Positions 21,375-30,724 of a stretch of DNA of 64,000 nt are shown in pieces. The notes beneath the pieces were generated by a model, which made no database searches, was not told the origin of the DNA, and saw only the letters and a program-made list of their open reading frames with translations. Every line of letters begins with the position of its first letter. Position 1 is the stretch's first letter. The translations under genes were made by a program, and so were the position numbers. Source of the stretch: Girardinichthys multiradiatus (lineage: Eukaryota > Chordata > Actinopteri > Cyprinodontiformes > Goodeidae); the NCBI RefSeq assembly GCF_021462225.1, contig NC_061817.1, positions 4,090,751 to 4,154,750 of the forward strand, given 5' to 3'.

Positions 21375-21990
21375 GGGTTTGGAGGAGCAGTTGAAGGAGG
21401 CTGAAGATAACTACGAGGAAGCATGGGCAGAGATTGTCCAACATCATTCTATCTCAGCCACAGGTCCAACCTTTACTGCCACCTGTTTTGGCGCCTCATG
21501 CCATTTCATCCTCTGCCCTCTGCAGAGGATGAAATGGCATGAGGCGCCATTTCATCCTCATTTCACCAGAGTTCCGACCTCTTTTGACCGCTCCCAAGCC
21601 CACACCTCTGAGCTTTGTCAAGGAATCCATCGGCTTCCACACTGCTCTCCCAAGCTCCGTCAAGAGTTCCTCTGGCGGCCTCAGTTATATTCTTCAGGCC
21701 TCCTCCGAGGATTCCAACAGTGCCGCCCTCCAGGGATCTTCCGAGGTTTCCAGCAACCCCAGTGTCGCTTTCTAGGGCTCCTCTGGGGGTTCCAGTGTCT
21801 CGTGGACCAGTCTCCATAGTCTTTTGTGCCTCTTCTTGGCCTTCTCTCGATGACCATTGGGTTGCACACCTAAACTCTGTGCTTTCATAGGATGAATTCT
21901 GTGTCGCTGGACTAAAAACTGTGCTTCCTCGAGAAGGCAACTACGTTTTTCTATTTTATCATTATTAAAAAACTCTGTTATCAGAATTTG
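21375..21990 (+). pseudogene. Repeat-rich coding-like remnant, possibly LTR gag-like
   Basis: The plus strand reads MEEQLKEAEDNYEEAWAEIV, then after a hairpin-forming duplication a serine-rich part with loose units (SSSGGLSYILQ, then ASSEDSNSAALQ and GSSEVSSN). The unit-like serine/glycine composition resembles the gag-like ORFs elsewhere in the window, but no shared segment is found. The minus strand is also open. The tail has AATAAACTGG at 22009. Confidence 0.25.
21489..21549. repeat. Perfect 28-bp hairpin with 5-nt loop
   Basis: Arms 21489-21516 and 21522-21549 are exact reverse complements around the loop CCTCT. Right of the hairpin, ATTTCATCCTCATTTCA partly repeats the arm again. Confidence 0.95.
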
Positions 21991-23606
21991 TGCACTTTGG
22001 TCTGTGACAATAAACTGGTCTAATTATCAGTTCAGATTGATTCAGAAGCTCTTTGCCTGCCATGGCAAAACAATCCTGTCCACCTAACCTGCATGCCATT
22101 CTCTTCTGAAGTGACAGGCTCATCAAGTAGAACATTCAATTAACAGTGCAAAGAATGCCTGTTCGCCACTTCCCTTGCGTTTAGCCTACAGGCCTTTAAG
22201 CTGCAGCTGCTATGGCAGAACCAAATTCATTCCAGAGCTGGACATTTTAAAAACGGATTTCATAAAGAAATCAGAAAACGGTGCAAATCTAAACTGATGT
22301 TTTGACTTGAGATCTCTGGAAACAGCTGCAGGTATAAAGCTACAAGTGTGCAGTAACTTAATGCAATCACAAAAATTAGAGGAAGAGCCTACCTTGTCCT
22401 ACCTGTTACTAACACACTGCATGGTGTCATGTTTTTTCTATGCACAATGGGCTACAACATGCAGATGATCAAAATATTTTATATAGTTAGATTTATAACA
22501 ATAAATAATCTTTTTATTTCTAAATAATGACCCAAGATTGTAAATTTATATCATTTGTTAAAGAGGAAACATCCAATGATCCTATGCAGGACACAATATT
22601 GAGTTCATCTGATATCACAATAAACTAATAAGTGAGCACTTCTATCCAGGCAGCTTCTTAAGCTTTTTTGCAGAAACGGATAGCATGGATAGCAGCATGG
22701 ATCATTGTTCATAAAAACATATGAAGAAACTGTTTTTTAATTTTGTGGTAAATGATGGTTAGTGTCAGTGGTGGAACAACCATCTTTTTAAAAGCTCATT
22801 GAGGGAATGAGTGCTATATAGAAAGTGTTGTGTCAAGAAACTCTGATGCAGCGTATTAAGATAAGTGTTTGCAACTGTAAAGATGCCACAAGCTACAAAC
22901 TTTTTGGACACTATCTGAACAAAGGAGACATTTGGTCAACAAAAAATCACAGTTTCTTTGAAGCGATGTGTCACTGACTAAACAATGAAACACTAGAAAG
23001 ACATTATCCAGCTTGGGCATGTACATGCCTCAAAGGTTGATACACATATGATGCAGCTGCAACAAAACTAAATTAAATCCATGCTAAATACAAGATTTAA
23101 ACTATAGTCAGCTCCAGTGTGACTGACAATGAAATTAATTTAGTAAAAGCATTTAAGTTTTGTGCAACCGAGGAAGGGTCAGATGATTATAATGATGATG
23201 TAACATTTTTGGAGGTCAATAGTCTTCCTCAGGAAGGTGGAGATGAAGAGCAGATTTTTCTTCCATAACACCAGTGCTGATATATGATTTATTCTTGACA
23301 CCAATGAGGTACACAAACCATGATCGAAAGGATCATCATGAAAGCTATTTAGAAGTGGTATGGGTAACTAACTATCATGAGGTTTACTTTCTGTTCAGAC
23401 ACACAATGAAACTCATATCTCCAGGATATCTCTAAAGTTGTAGGGTTCCAAGTACACAATCTGAGATCTATTTGTGATAAGCTAGATGTTCAAAGATTTA
23501 TCTTATCTTCACCTGAGAGCCCAGCTTAAAATGTTGTAAGGAAATACTTGGAAGATTCAGATAATTTGAAGTCTTTTCCTTTTTTTTTAAGTCTTTCGAG
23601 GAATAT
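21991..23606. other. Non-coding stretch, 1.6 kb
   Basis: No open frame with a motif and no repeat family recognised on either strand. Confidence 0.4.
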
Positions 23607-24074
23607 GTGATTGTGACTGTGTGTGCCTGTTTTTTTGTGTCAGGTTGGGTCTTGGGCTGCTCCCTCTCCTGGATCAGTCTATTCCCTCCCTGCGACACTA
23701 CCTACCGGTGGTTGGTGTCTCTGCCCGCTGGTGTACTTGTGGTTCTCGGTATGTGGGGCTGGGTGCTTTGGTGTGTGCCAGTTTACTCCTGGTGGCTGCT
23801 TGCCGGGGCCTGGGCCCCTGGGCTCTGGTTGGGGAGTGATGTGTCCTGGGGTCTTGTGTCTCTGGGTCCATGGATGGATCTGCTCCGGTGCAGACGGCTG
23901 CCGGCAGGGCCTGTGAGCTCGTTGCTGCAGCTCCCTGAAGCTTCTGCACTGTGACTGCTGGGTGGTTCCCCTGGGATTCTCCCCTGCCCCTCTCTGGGGG
24001 GGGGGGGGGTTACGGTAGCCTCGGCGATGGTTCTCCTGCGGTTCCTGTGCTCTGGGGGGCTTTAAGATGTCTGT
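23607..24074 (+). repeat. U-family repeat, copy 1 (partial)
   Basis: A strand-biased GT-rich sequence shared with 39345-40271 and 50090-51540 (shared blocks: GTGTCTCTGCCCGCTGGTGT, GACGGCTGCCGGCAGGGCCT). It contains a 14-base G run (23996-24009). The open frames in it reflect base bias, not coding. It is cut at about 24074, where LINE-A sequence begins. Confidence 0.75.
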
Positions 24075-24838
24075 GGCCAAGACCTACAGCATGTGCTGTG
24101 GCGGTTTGCAGAGTGTGAGGTGGCTGGGATGAAGATCAGTTCCTCCAAGTCTGAGGCAATGGTTCTCGACCGGAAAAGGGGTGGCTTCTCCTCTTCAGGT
24201 TGGAGGGGAGTTCCTGCCTCAAGTGGAGGAGTTCAAGTATCTTGGGGTCTTGTTCACGAGTGAGGGGATAATGGCGCAGGATATCGACAGACGGATCACT
24301 GCGGCTGCTGCAATAATGGGGACGTTGTGCTGGTCCGTTGTGGTGAAGAGAAAGCTGAGCCGAAAAGCGAAGCTCTCAATTTACCGGTCGGTTTACGTTC
24401 CTACCCTCACCTATGGCCATGAACTATAAGTCATGACGAAAGAACAAGATCCCACATACAAGCATCCGAAATGACCTTCCTGGCCGGGCAGTCCCTTAGA
24501 GATAGGGTGAGGAGCTTGGCAATCTGGGAGGAGCTCGGAGTAGAGCCGCTGCTCCTCCACATCGACAGGAGCCAGTTGAGGTGGCTTGGGCATCTATACC
24601 GGATGCCTCCTGGATGCCTTCCTCGGGAGGTGTTCCAGGCATGTCCCACTGGGAGGAGGCCCAGGGGACGGCCCAGGACACGCTGGAGGGACTATGTCTC
24701 TCGGCTGGCCTGGGAACGCCTTAGGCTCCCCCAGGAGGAGCTGGAAGAGGTGTCTGGGGAGAGGGGTGTCTGGGTATCTCTACTGAGTCTACTGCCCCTG
24801 CGACCCGGTCTCGGATGAAGCGGAAGACGATGTGTACG
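24075..24838 (+). mobile_element. LINE-A copy 1, 5'-truncated
   Basis: The frame reads QVEEFKYLGVLFTSEG, DRRITAAAAIM, SIYRSVYVPTLTYGHEL, then RDRVRSLAIWEELGVEPLLL and LRWLGHLYRMPPGCLPREVF: the post-catalytic part of a non-LTR retrotransposon reverse transcriptase and its C-terminus. It ends with the family 3' terminus AGCGGAAGACGATGTGTACGAG. Stops and frameshifts are present. I cannot settle the clade; an RTE-related position is possible. Confidence 0.85.
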
Positions 24839-25179
24839 AGTAAGAGTATTTCTAATGAAATATCTTGACTGCTATCTGAATGATTGTTTTAGACTCTTGA
24901 ATCTGAACATATTATTGTTTTTAATGGTTTAATGTCCTCCATCCACTGTACTGCTAACAAAACTGCTAACATTTCACTGTTTGTCTGTATATACTCTGTA
25001 TATACAGGGCCAACTAAATCGTTTGTGGAACAAATATGCTTCAACAGACACAGTCCAAATTTGCTGCTGTTATAGTTAAGATGTGGATGAATACACCCAG
25101 AGGCTTCTCCTAGCATGTCAAAAGGATTTTTATGGTGTTTTGCAATGTTCATTAAATAAAGGTTTTTGGCAAATATTTG

Positions 25180-25265
25180 ATTTTTTCTTTGTTAAATCAC
25201 AAATAAATCGGACATATTAACAGTTGCAATGTGGTTCCACTGGAAAAATATTTTATGTCTTACCA
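25180..25265 (+). repeat. Dispersed repeat shared with 55290-55400
   Basis: TTAAATCACAAATAAATCGG and GTGGTTCCACTGGAAAA occur in the same order at both sites. Its nature is unknown. At 25270-25340, AATTTATATAGCGCCTTTCCAG is the reverse of a teleost retroposon tail. Confidence 0.6.
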
Positions 25266-25444
25266 TCACACGGGTAAATGGACTGAATTTATATAGCGCC
25301 TTTCCAGTCATACAGACCACTCAAAGCACGTTACACTTCATTTCTTCATTTGCATTTTGTACATATATTGCTCATTATTTGTTTAATTCTTTGAAAATTC
25401 CCAAATATCCATGCAACTTCATATTTTTGTCCATCTTGTAGGGC

Positions 25445-26165
25445 ATCAATGATCATGAGGAAGGTGAGTGATCAGCCCAAAACTACACAGCAGGACCTGG
25501 TCAATGACCTGAACAGGAGCTGGGACCATAGTCTCATAGAAGACCATTAGTAACACAACATGCCGCCATGGATTAAATCCTGCAGCACACACAAGGTCCC
25601 CCAATCAAGCCAGCGCATGTTCAGGTCCGTCTGAAGTTTGCCAATGACCATCTGGATGACCCAGAAGAGAAATTGAAGAAGGTCATATGTTTTGATGAGA
25701 GCAACTAAGGAGTGGCTATGTAAGAAGCATCTCAAGGTCCTAGAGTGACCTAGCCAGTCTCCAGACCTGAACCCAATCGAGAATCTTTGGAGGGAGTTGA
25801 AAGTCCATATTGCCCAGTAACAGCCCCAAAACCTGAAGGATCTGGAGAAGGGTCAATGAGAAGGAAATCCCTGCTGCAGTGTGTGCAAACCTTGTCAAGA
25901 ACTACAGGAAATGTCTGATATCTCTAATTACATAGGTTTCTGTACCAAATATTAAGTTTTGTTTTTCTGATGTATCAAATACTTATGTCATGTAATAAAA
26001 TGCAAATTACTTAAAAATCACACGTCATTTTCTGGATTTTTGATTTAGATTCCATCACTCACAGTTGAAGAGTAGCTAGGATAAAAATTAAAGACTTCTA
26101 CATGCATTGCAATTGGGATAACCTTCAAAATTGGCAGTGTATCAAATACTCACTTTTTCCGATGT
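25445..26165 (+). pseudogene. Tc1-like relic with internal deletion
   Basis: CCGCCATGGATTAAATCCTG to AAGGTCATATGTTTTGATGA corresponds to the middle of a Tc1 transposase up to the first catalytic Asp (FDES). After a deletion, CCAGTCTCCAGACCTGAACC codes the SPDLNP-IENLWRELK segment with the catalytic Glu. A terminal region follows, ending TATCAAATACTCACTTTTTC. The second catalytic Asp is lost. Confidence 0.7.
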
Positions 26166-26583
26166 ACATATATATTCATATGAAATAGATGTAGGAAAGA
26201 AGTAGGAAAATGACCAGCATGGCGAGTAAACATAATAGTAAGCAAATCAAAATAAAAATGATCATTTAAATAAGCTATGTTCAAACATTTTGATGCTGTG
26301 TGAAAATTTATTTAAATTTGCTAAGTTTTTTTTATTTATTATTATGATTTGCTCATTTCTGAATGTAGCATAAGTTAACTTCTCTCTATTAATTACTAGG
26401 TGTGCATTTGTTTTGTTTTTTGCAACAAACAATCACAGGTTTTTAAGACACCTAGCTTCACACCTAGCAACAGGGTCAACCACACCTCCTCACTAAGATA
26501 GTAAATTCTCAGAGTTGCCCTGTTAAACTAACACTCCTTGGTAGGAATTTTTAGGCCAAGATAGGAGGTTTCTGAGAGGACTC
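26166..26583. other. AT-rich non-coding stretch
   Basis: Nothing recognised. Confidence 0.4.
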
Positions 26584-26722
26584 CGAAATGACCTTCCTGG
26601 CCAGGGAAGTCCCTTAGAGATAGGGTGAGGAGCTTGGCAATCTGGGAGGAGCTCGGAGTAGAGCCGCTGCTCCTCCACATCGACAGGAGCCAGTTGAGGT
26701 GGCTTGGGCATCTATACCGGAT
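26584..26722 (+). mobile_element. LINE-A copy 2, 139-bp internal fragment
   Basis: This matches 24467-24605 base for base except for one inserted A and one substitution near its start. It has neither the LINE-A 3' end nor any 5' part, and abuts an inverted LINE-B. Confidence 0.9.
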
Positions 26723-27440
26723 GGTGCAGTCATTTGTGTACAGGGAGAAGAGGAGTGGGGATAGAACACACCCCTGGGGGGCACCAGTACTTATTGATCT
26801 GGTGCGGGAGAAGATGCTCCCCAGTCTCACCTGCTGCTGTCGGTCCCTCAGGAAGCTGTTAATGCATTGACAAGTTTGAGCTGGATGAGCTTCTGGTGGA
26901 AGATGTCAGGTATGATGGTGTTGAAGGCCGAGGTGAAGTCTACAATCAGGATCCTGGCGTATGTCCCTGGAGGGTCGAGGTGTTGCAGGATGAAGTGTAG
27001 ACCTAAGTTGACAGCATCATCTGCCAACCTGTTTGCTCGGTAAGCAAACTGCAGAGGGTCCAGCAAGGGGCCTGTAATGTCTTTCAGGTGCTTCAACACC
27101 AGCCACTCAAAGGATTTCATGACCACAGATGTCAGGGCTACAGGCCTGTAGTCATTTAATCCTAGGATGGTGGGTTTCTTGGGGACTGGGATGATGGTGG
27201 ATCGTTTGAAGCAGGAGGAGACCTCACACGTCTCCAGTGACTTGATGAAGATCCGGGTGTAGATTGGGACGAGTTGATTTGCACAGGTTTTTAGGCATGA
27301 TGGGGAGACGTTATCAGATCCCCCAGCTTTCTTTGCTTTCATGCGCTGAAAGAGCCTATTTACATCTTCCTCAGAGGTCTTTAGTGCAGGCAGAGGATCT
27401 GAAGGTAGGGGGTTGGTTGCTTTAGTATGAGGGATTGCTG
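26723..27440 (-). mobile_element. LINE-B reverse transcriptase, inverted fragment
   Basis: On the minus strand the frame 27342-26848 reads MKAKKAGGSDNVSPSCLKTC, FKRSTIIPVPKKPT, LNDYRPVALTSVVMKSFEWL, FAYRANRLADDAVNLGLHF and ILIVDFTSAFNTIIPDIFHQ. It continues in a neighbouring frame with GAPQGCVLSPLLFSLYTNDC before the fusion with LINE-A at 26722. These are reverse transcriptase motifs up to the GxPQG block; the catalytic FADD box lies beyond the fusion point and is missing. L2/CR1-like by motif style. Confidence 0.85.
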
Positions 27441-27479
27441 CAAAGTCAATTCAAGCGACTGTCCACTGTCGCTACATGC

Positions 27480-27565
27480 TCATCCAGGAGGAGTGAATGC
27501 TGCAAGTCACTGACTCGATGCAATCTGCTGGATTTCCTTAGATAGAAAACGTTTTAACTAATTTG
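27480..27565 (+). repeat. Retroposon 3' region, left part (split by the fold-back)
   Basis: GACTCGATGCAATCTGCTGG and TTCCTTAGATAGAAAACG resemble a teleost L2-type 3' region. It resumes at 28901 (GAATAAAAAACTG, then GTGCCTTGAGACGACATTTG). Confidence 0.55.
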
Positions 27566-28153
27566 TGTCACGGAGTGACATTTTGGACTTTGTGGGTTCT
27601 TTGATGGTTTATTTTGTAATTTAGATTCTCCTTATGGCTCTTTGTTTATTTCTCAAGTTATTGTTTCTATGTTCCCCTCTAGTTTCTCTGTTTACTTTAG
27701 TTCATAGTTATTCTAGTTCTTTATTTCCTCCTCTGATTTATTCTCTTGCTTAGTTTGTGTTTTCTGTCCTTTCACTCTTCCTCAGCCTTTGTATTTGTTT
27801 CACCTGTTCCTGCTCCTTCCCTGCCCCCTTGTCGCACCTGTTCCCTGTTCCGTTGATTATCTGCTTTTGTTATTTCCCCAGTATATTAGTTGGTTTGGTG
27901 TCTCTGTTCCAGGCTGGTTCCTTGTGTTATTCTGTTGATTACCCCTTTCCCTACCATGGCTATGTTTTGTTTTTGCTTCGCTTATGCCACGTTTTGCCAA
28001 AGTACCTGCAGTGTTTTGACAGTTTTGGATTTTGTCTCTGGATTCATACCTGCAGTGTTTTTGTTACGTTTCGACCTTTTTTAAGAATAAACTATGATGC
28101 GGCTACCGAGCTCTTGTCTGCGCTTTGGTCCGACGCAAGATCCTTCGCCGACA
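27566..28153 (+). repeat. LTR-C, left arm
   Basis: Starts TGTCACGGAGTGACA and ends CTTCGCCGACA. It carries AATAAA at 28086-28091. A pyrimidine-rich frame (27757-28185) is a compositional ORF, not a gene. Confidence 0.85.
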
Positions 28154-28465
28154 GTGTACCTGTTGTAGCAAGGTTTGATCTCTAGATCAGAACCACTTAT
28201 GCATCTTTTTACTGCTATAGACATTGCAAAGATAAAAGTCTTTATTCTTTTTATTTGTGCAACACAAAGGAGAGAGTCTTATGACATTTATTCATGTTCT
28301 TGTTTGTTCCCAGTAGATCCCATAAATGGGAACAATATTATGACTGCATATTTGGTCATGACAGCTTGACAGTTATTACTCAAACTCATGTGACTAACAG
28401 AGTTAGTGGAGCCCCCCGTTTGATAACCGTGTTGTTCTGCTGATCAAATGTCAGCCCTGCTTTAA

Positions 28466-28900
28466 TGTCGGCGAAGGATCTTGCGTCGGACCAAAGCGCA
28501 GACAAGAGCTCGGTAGCCGCATCATAGTTTATTCTTAAAAAAGGTCGAAACGTAACAAAAACACTGCAGGTATGAATCCAGAGACAAAATCCAAAACTTT
28601 CAAAACACTGCAGGTACTTTGGCAAAACATAGCATAAGCATAGCAAAAACAAAACATAGTCATGGTAGGGAAAGGGGTAATCAACAGAATAACAGAAGGA
28701 ACCAGCCTGGAACAGAGACACCAAACCAACCAGAGGAGGAAATAAAGAACTAGAATAACTATGAACTAAAGTAAACAGAGAAACTAGAGGGGAACATAGA
28801 AACAATAACCTAAGAAATAAACAAAGAGCCATAAGGAAAATCTAAATTACAAAATAAACCATCAAAGAACCCACAAAGTCCAAAATGTCACTCCATGACA
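28466..28900 (-). repeat. LTR-C, right arm, inverted
   Basis: The reverse complement matches the left arm from TGTCATGGAGTGACA to CTTCGCCGACA, but lacks a segment equivalent to about 27735-27893. Identity elsewhere is high. Confidence 0.85.
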
Positions 28901-29040
28901 ATTTGAATAAAAAACTGAATCCAACTGCACTTTTTTGATAGTAAGGATTAATTGGAATGTATGTACCAGACTTGAAATCTGTATTATTCAATTGAACTGA
29001 CTTTGTAAAGTGCCTTGAGACGACATTTGTTGTCATAACA
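28901..29040 (+). repeat. Retroposon 3' region, right part
   Basis: Continues the sequence interrupted at 27565. It contains GTGCCTTGAGACGACATTTG, a common teleost LINE/SINE tail block. Confidence 0.55.
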
Positions 29041-29150
29041 GATGGTGTGGTTCTGTTGGCTTCTTCCGGCTAAGACCTACAGCATGCACTTAAGCAGTTC
29101 GCTGCTGGGATGAGGACATGGTTCTGAATCGGAAAAGGTAGACTGCCCTA
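29041..29150 (+). mobile_element. LINE-A copy 3, about 110-bp fragment
   Basis: AAGACCTACAGCATGCACTT and GGTTCTGAATCGGAAAAGG match 63275-63380 of the longest LINE-A copy, around the catalytic box and the following segment. Confidence 0.7.
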
Positions 29151-29289
29151 ACTCAGAAATGTATTTTCGCCAAAGACTGTTTAGTGCTTTCTTACACCAA
29201 TAGGAGAATGTTAAAATCTATCATTTGACAAACAAGAAGCCAGGGCAGTGATTTAATAATTGGTGTAATATGTTCCATTCCCTGGTTTT

Positions 29290-29385
29290 GGTCATGAATC
29301 AGACAGCTTCAGTTTGTTCGCTTTTGGTCCGGACCAAACAAGCGGACCAAAGGACTTTCCTGGTGTGAATGCGGCAGGTGCCTGA
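29290..29385 (+). repeat. Remnant of the MITE family seen at 17.8 kb
   Basis: TTTTGGTCCGGACCAAACAA, then GACCAAAGGAC and GGTGTGAATGC resemble the inner and terminal blocks of 17793-18232. Only about 95 bases are left. Confidence 0.5.
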
Positions 29386-29424
29386 CAGACAAGCAGAGTC
29401 AACATTTCAGAAATGTAATCTACA

Positions 29425-29695
29425 TGATGACAGTGGTAGAGGTTTGTCCTGGGATCGGCAGGTTGCCGGATCGAACCCCTGCTCTGTCTGTCTCAGTTGT
29501 TATCAGAGGGCTTGGTGGCTCCTGTGTATGACAGCCTCACTTCTGTCAGTGTGCCCCGGGGCAGCTGCAGCTACAATGTAGTCTACCACTGTCAATGTGT
29601 GAATGACTGATTGTAGTGTAAAGAGTGTTGAGATCTCTGGGGACATGATAAAGTGCTATACCATGTAAAGTGCAGGCCATTTACCATTTACTAAT
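29425..29695 (+). repeat. tRNA-derived SINE, plus orientation
   Basis: The head GTGGTAGAGGTTTGTCCTGG, the B-box-like GGATCGAACCCC, the body CAGCCTCACTTCTGTCAG and the L2-like tail GCAGGCCATTTACCATTT match the inverted copy at 8022-8296. Confidence 0.75.
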
Positions 29696-30339
29696 ATAAA
29701 AGTGATTCTGTGTAATCATTTGACATTAAACCATTTATTCAGGCTTTGCTTTACAGATGATAGTAAGCTAATTTAGTAACAGACTTCATATGATGTTTAA
29801 AATTTGGACCCGTTACCAAAACAAAATCAAGTTTTTTTTGCATGCTCAGTGCTCTTTAGCCCCATTAAATCTAGTTGAATGCTGATCTCAAAAGACCTTG
29901 CTTAGGTCCCAAACATGCTACATTTGCCTTATCTGCATTAAGCTAAAGCAGGATTGTATTACAACTATTTTTTACCAGTGAAAGCCAAACATTATTCATA
30001 TTTTAAAGTTAGGACTAAAACTGTTTGATACCAGTGACCCAGCTTCTCTACTTAGACTTCAGTGAGTGCCCATGACTGTTACTATTTAAATGATGGGACC
30101 ACAACTGCCTCATACCAGTGACCTCAAGGATTAATATTATCACTTTTCTTCTAGCACAGGATGAATTCCTTACCACAGAGGACTTAATTATCTAATTACC
30201 TTTATTAGAAAGATTGGATTAGAACCAGCTCTTACCAGTAAACTCCCAAGGATTATTAATGTAATTTCATTTATTTTTCTGTGTGTGATTTTATGTATCA
30301 ATGTAATGTTTTTCCTCATGTGCAATGCTTTGAGTGCCT
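29696..30339. other. Non-coding stretch
   Basis: AT-rich. Phrases like ACCAGTGA recur (29979, 30032, 30115, 30236), suggesting a decayed internal repeat. No gene seen. Confidence 0.35.
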
Positions 30340-30724
30340 TGATGCTGAAAAGTGCATGTGCGCGAGGAAATGCTGCTTTTTGGCAGTGGGTGGGTGGATC
30401 CAGTCAGCATCATATCAGTACACATGGCTGTCAGAAAAGGGAGAACAATGGTGCGTTCCATTTGTACTCAGAAGTCAAAATTTTTGTTCTTCTTTTCAGT
30501 TTTTATAAGACAAGATGATTCAACGCTATTTATATACACAAAATACAGTGTAGAACAGTGTTATTGTCATTATTCTAAGACTGCTGTTACAGTTGAATGC
30601 CACAGCTCCGAGATGACGTAAACACTGACTTCCCAGTTCTGAGGTAAAAGGAACACAGCACAAGCAGTAGTAGTGGGTTAGCCAGGATAGCTTCATGACA
30701 CACCATTAATAGGTAAGTTACATA
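30340..30724 (+). repeat. Inverted repeat block A, part 1
   Basis: This is the reverse complement of most of 36240-36665. Shared blocks include TGCTTTTTGGCA, GTGCGTTCCATTTGTACTCA, GTCATTATTCTAAGACTGCT and GCACAAGCAGT. The block is split at 30724 by the Tc1 element and continues at 32293. It has no ORF of note. It may be a larger transposon of unknown family. Confidence 0.75.

Larger units (their letters stand above)
27566..28900. mobile_element. Fold-back unit: two opposed LTRs (LTR-C) flanked by one 5-bp duplication
   Basis: Left LTR 27566-28153 on the plus strand, right LTR 28466-28900 on the minus strand, and 312 bases between them. The outer flanks are identical (ATTTG at 27561-27565 and 28901-28905), while the inner flanks (GTGTA and TTTAA) do not match them or each other. 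The surrounding retroposon sequence is continuous once the unit is removed. No ORF of retroviral type lies inside. I infer one integration event of an aberrant LTR molecule, or an inversion after integration. Confidence 0.8.

Noticed and set aside
23607..23954. Overlapping frames of 70-133 codons at 23.6-24.1 kb
   Set aside because: Same biased U repeat; several frames on both strands are open at once and none is shared as protein between copies.
24181..24429. A short host gene at 24.2 kb
   Set aside because: The reading is LINE-A reverse transcriptase (EFKYLGVLFTSEG), found again at 38.8-39.0 kb.
27757..28185. A 142-codon frame, and its inverted counterpart of 148 codons at 28386-28832
   Set aside because: Both are pyrimidine-rich LTR sequence; the frame is interrupted by a large gap between the two arms and has no protein-level conservation.
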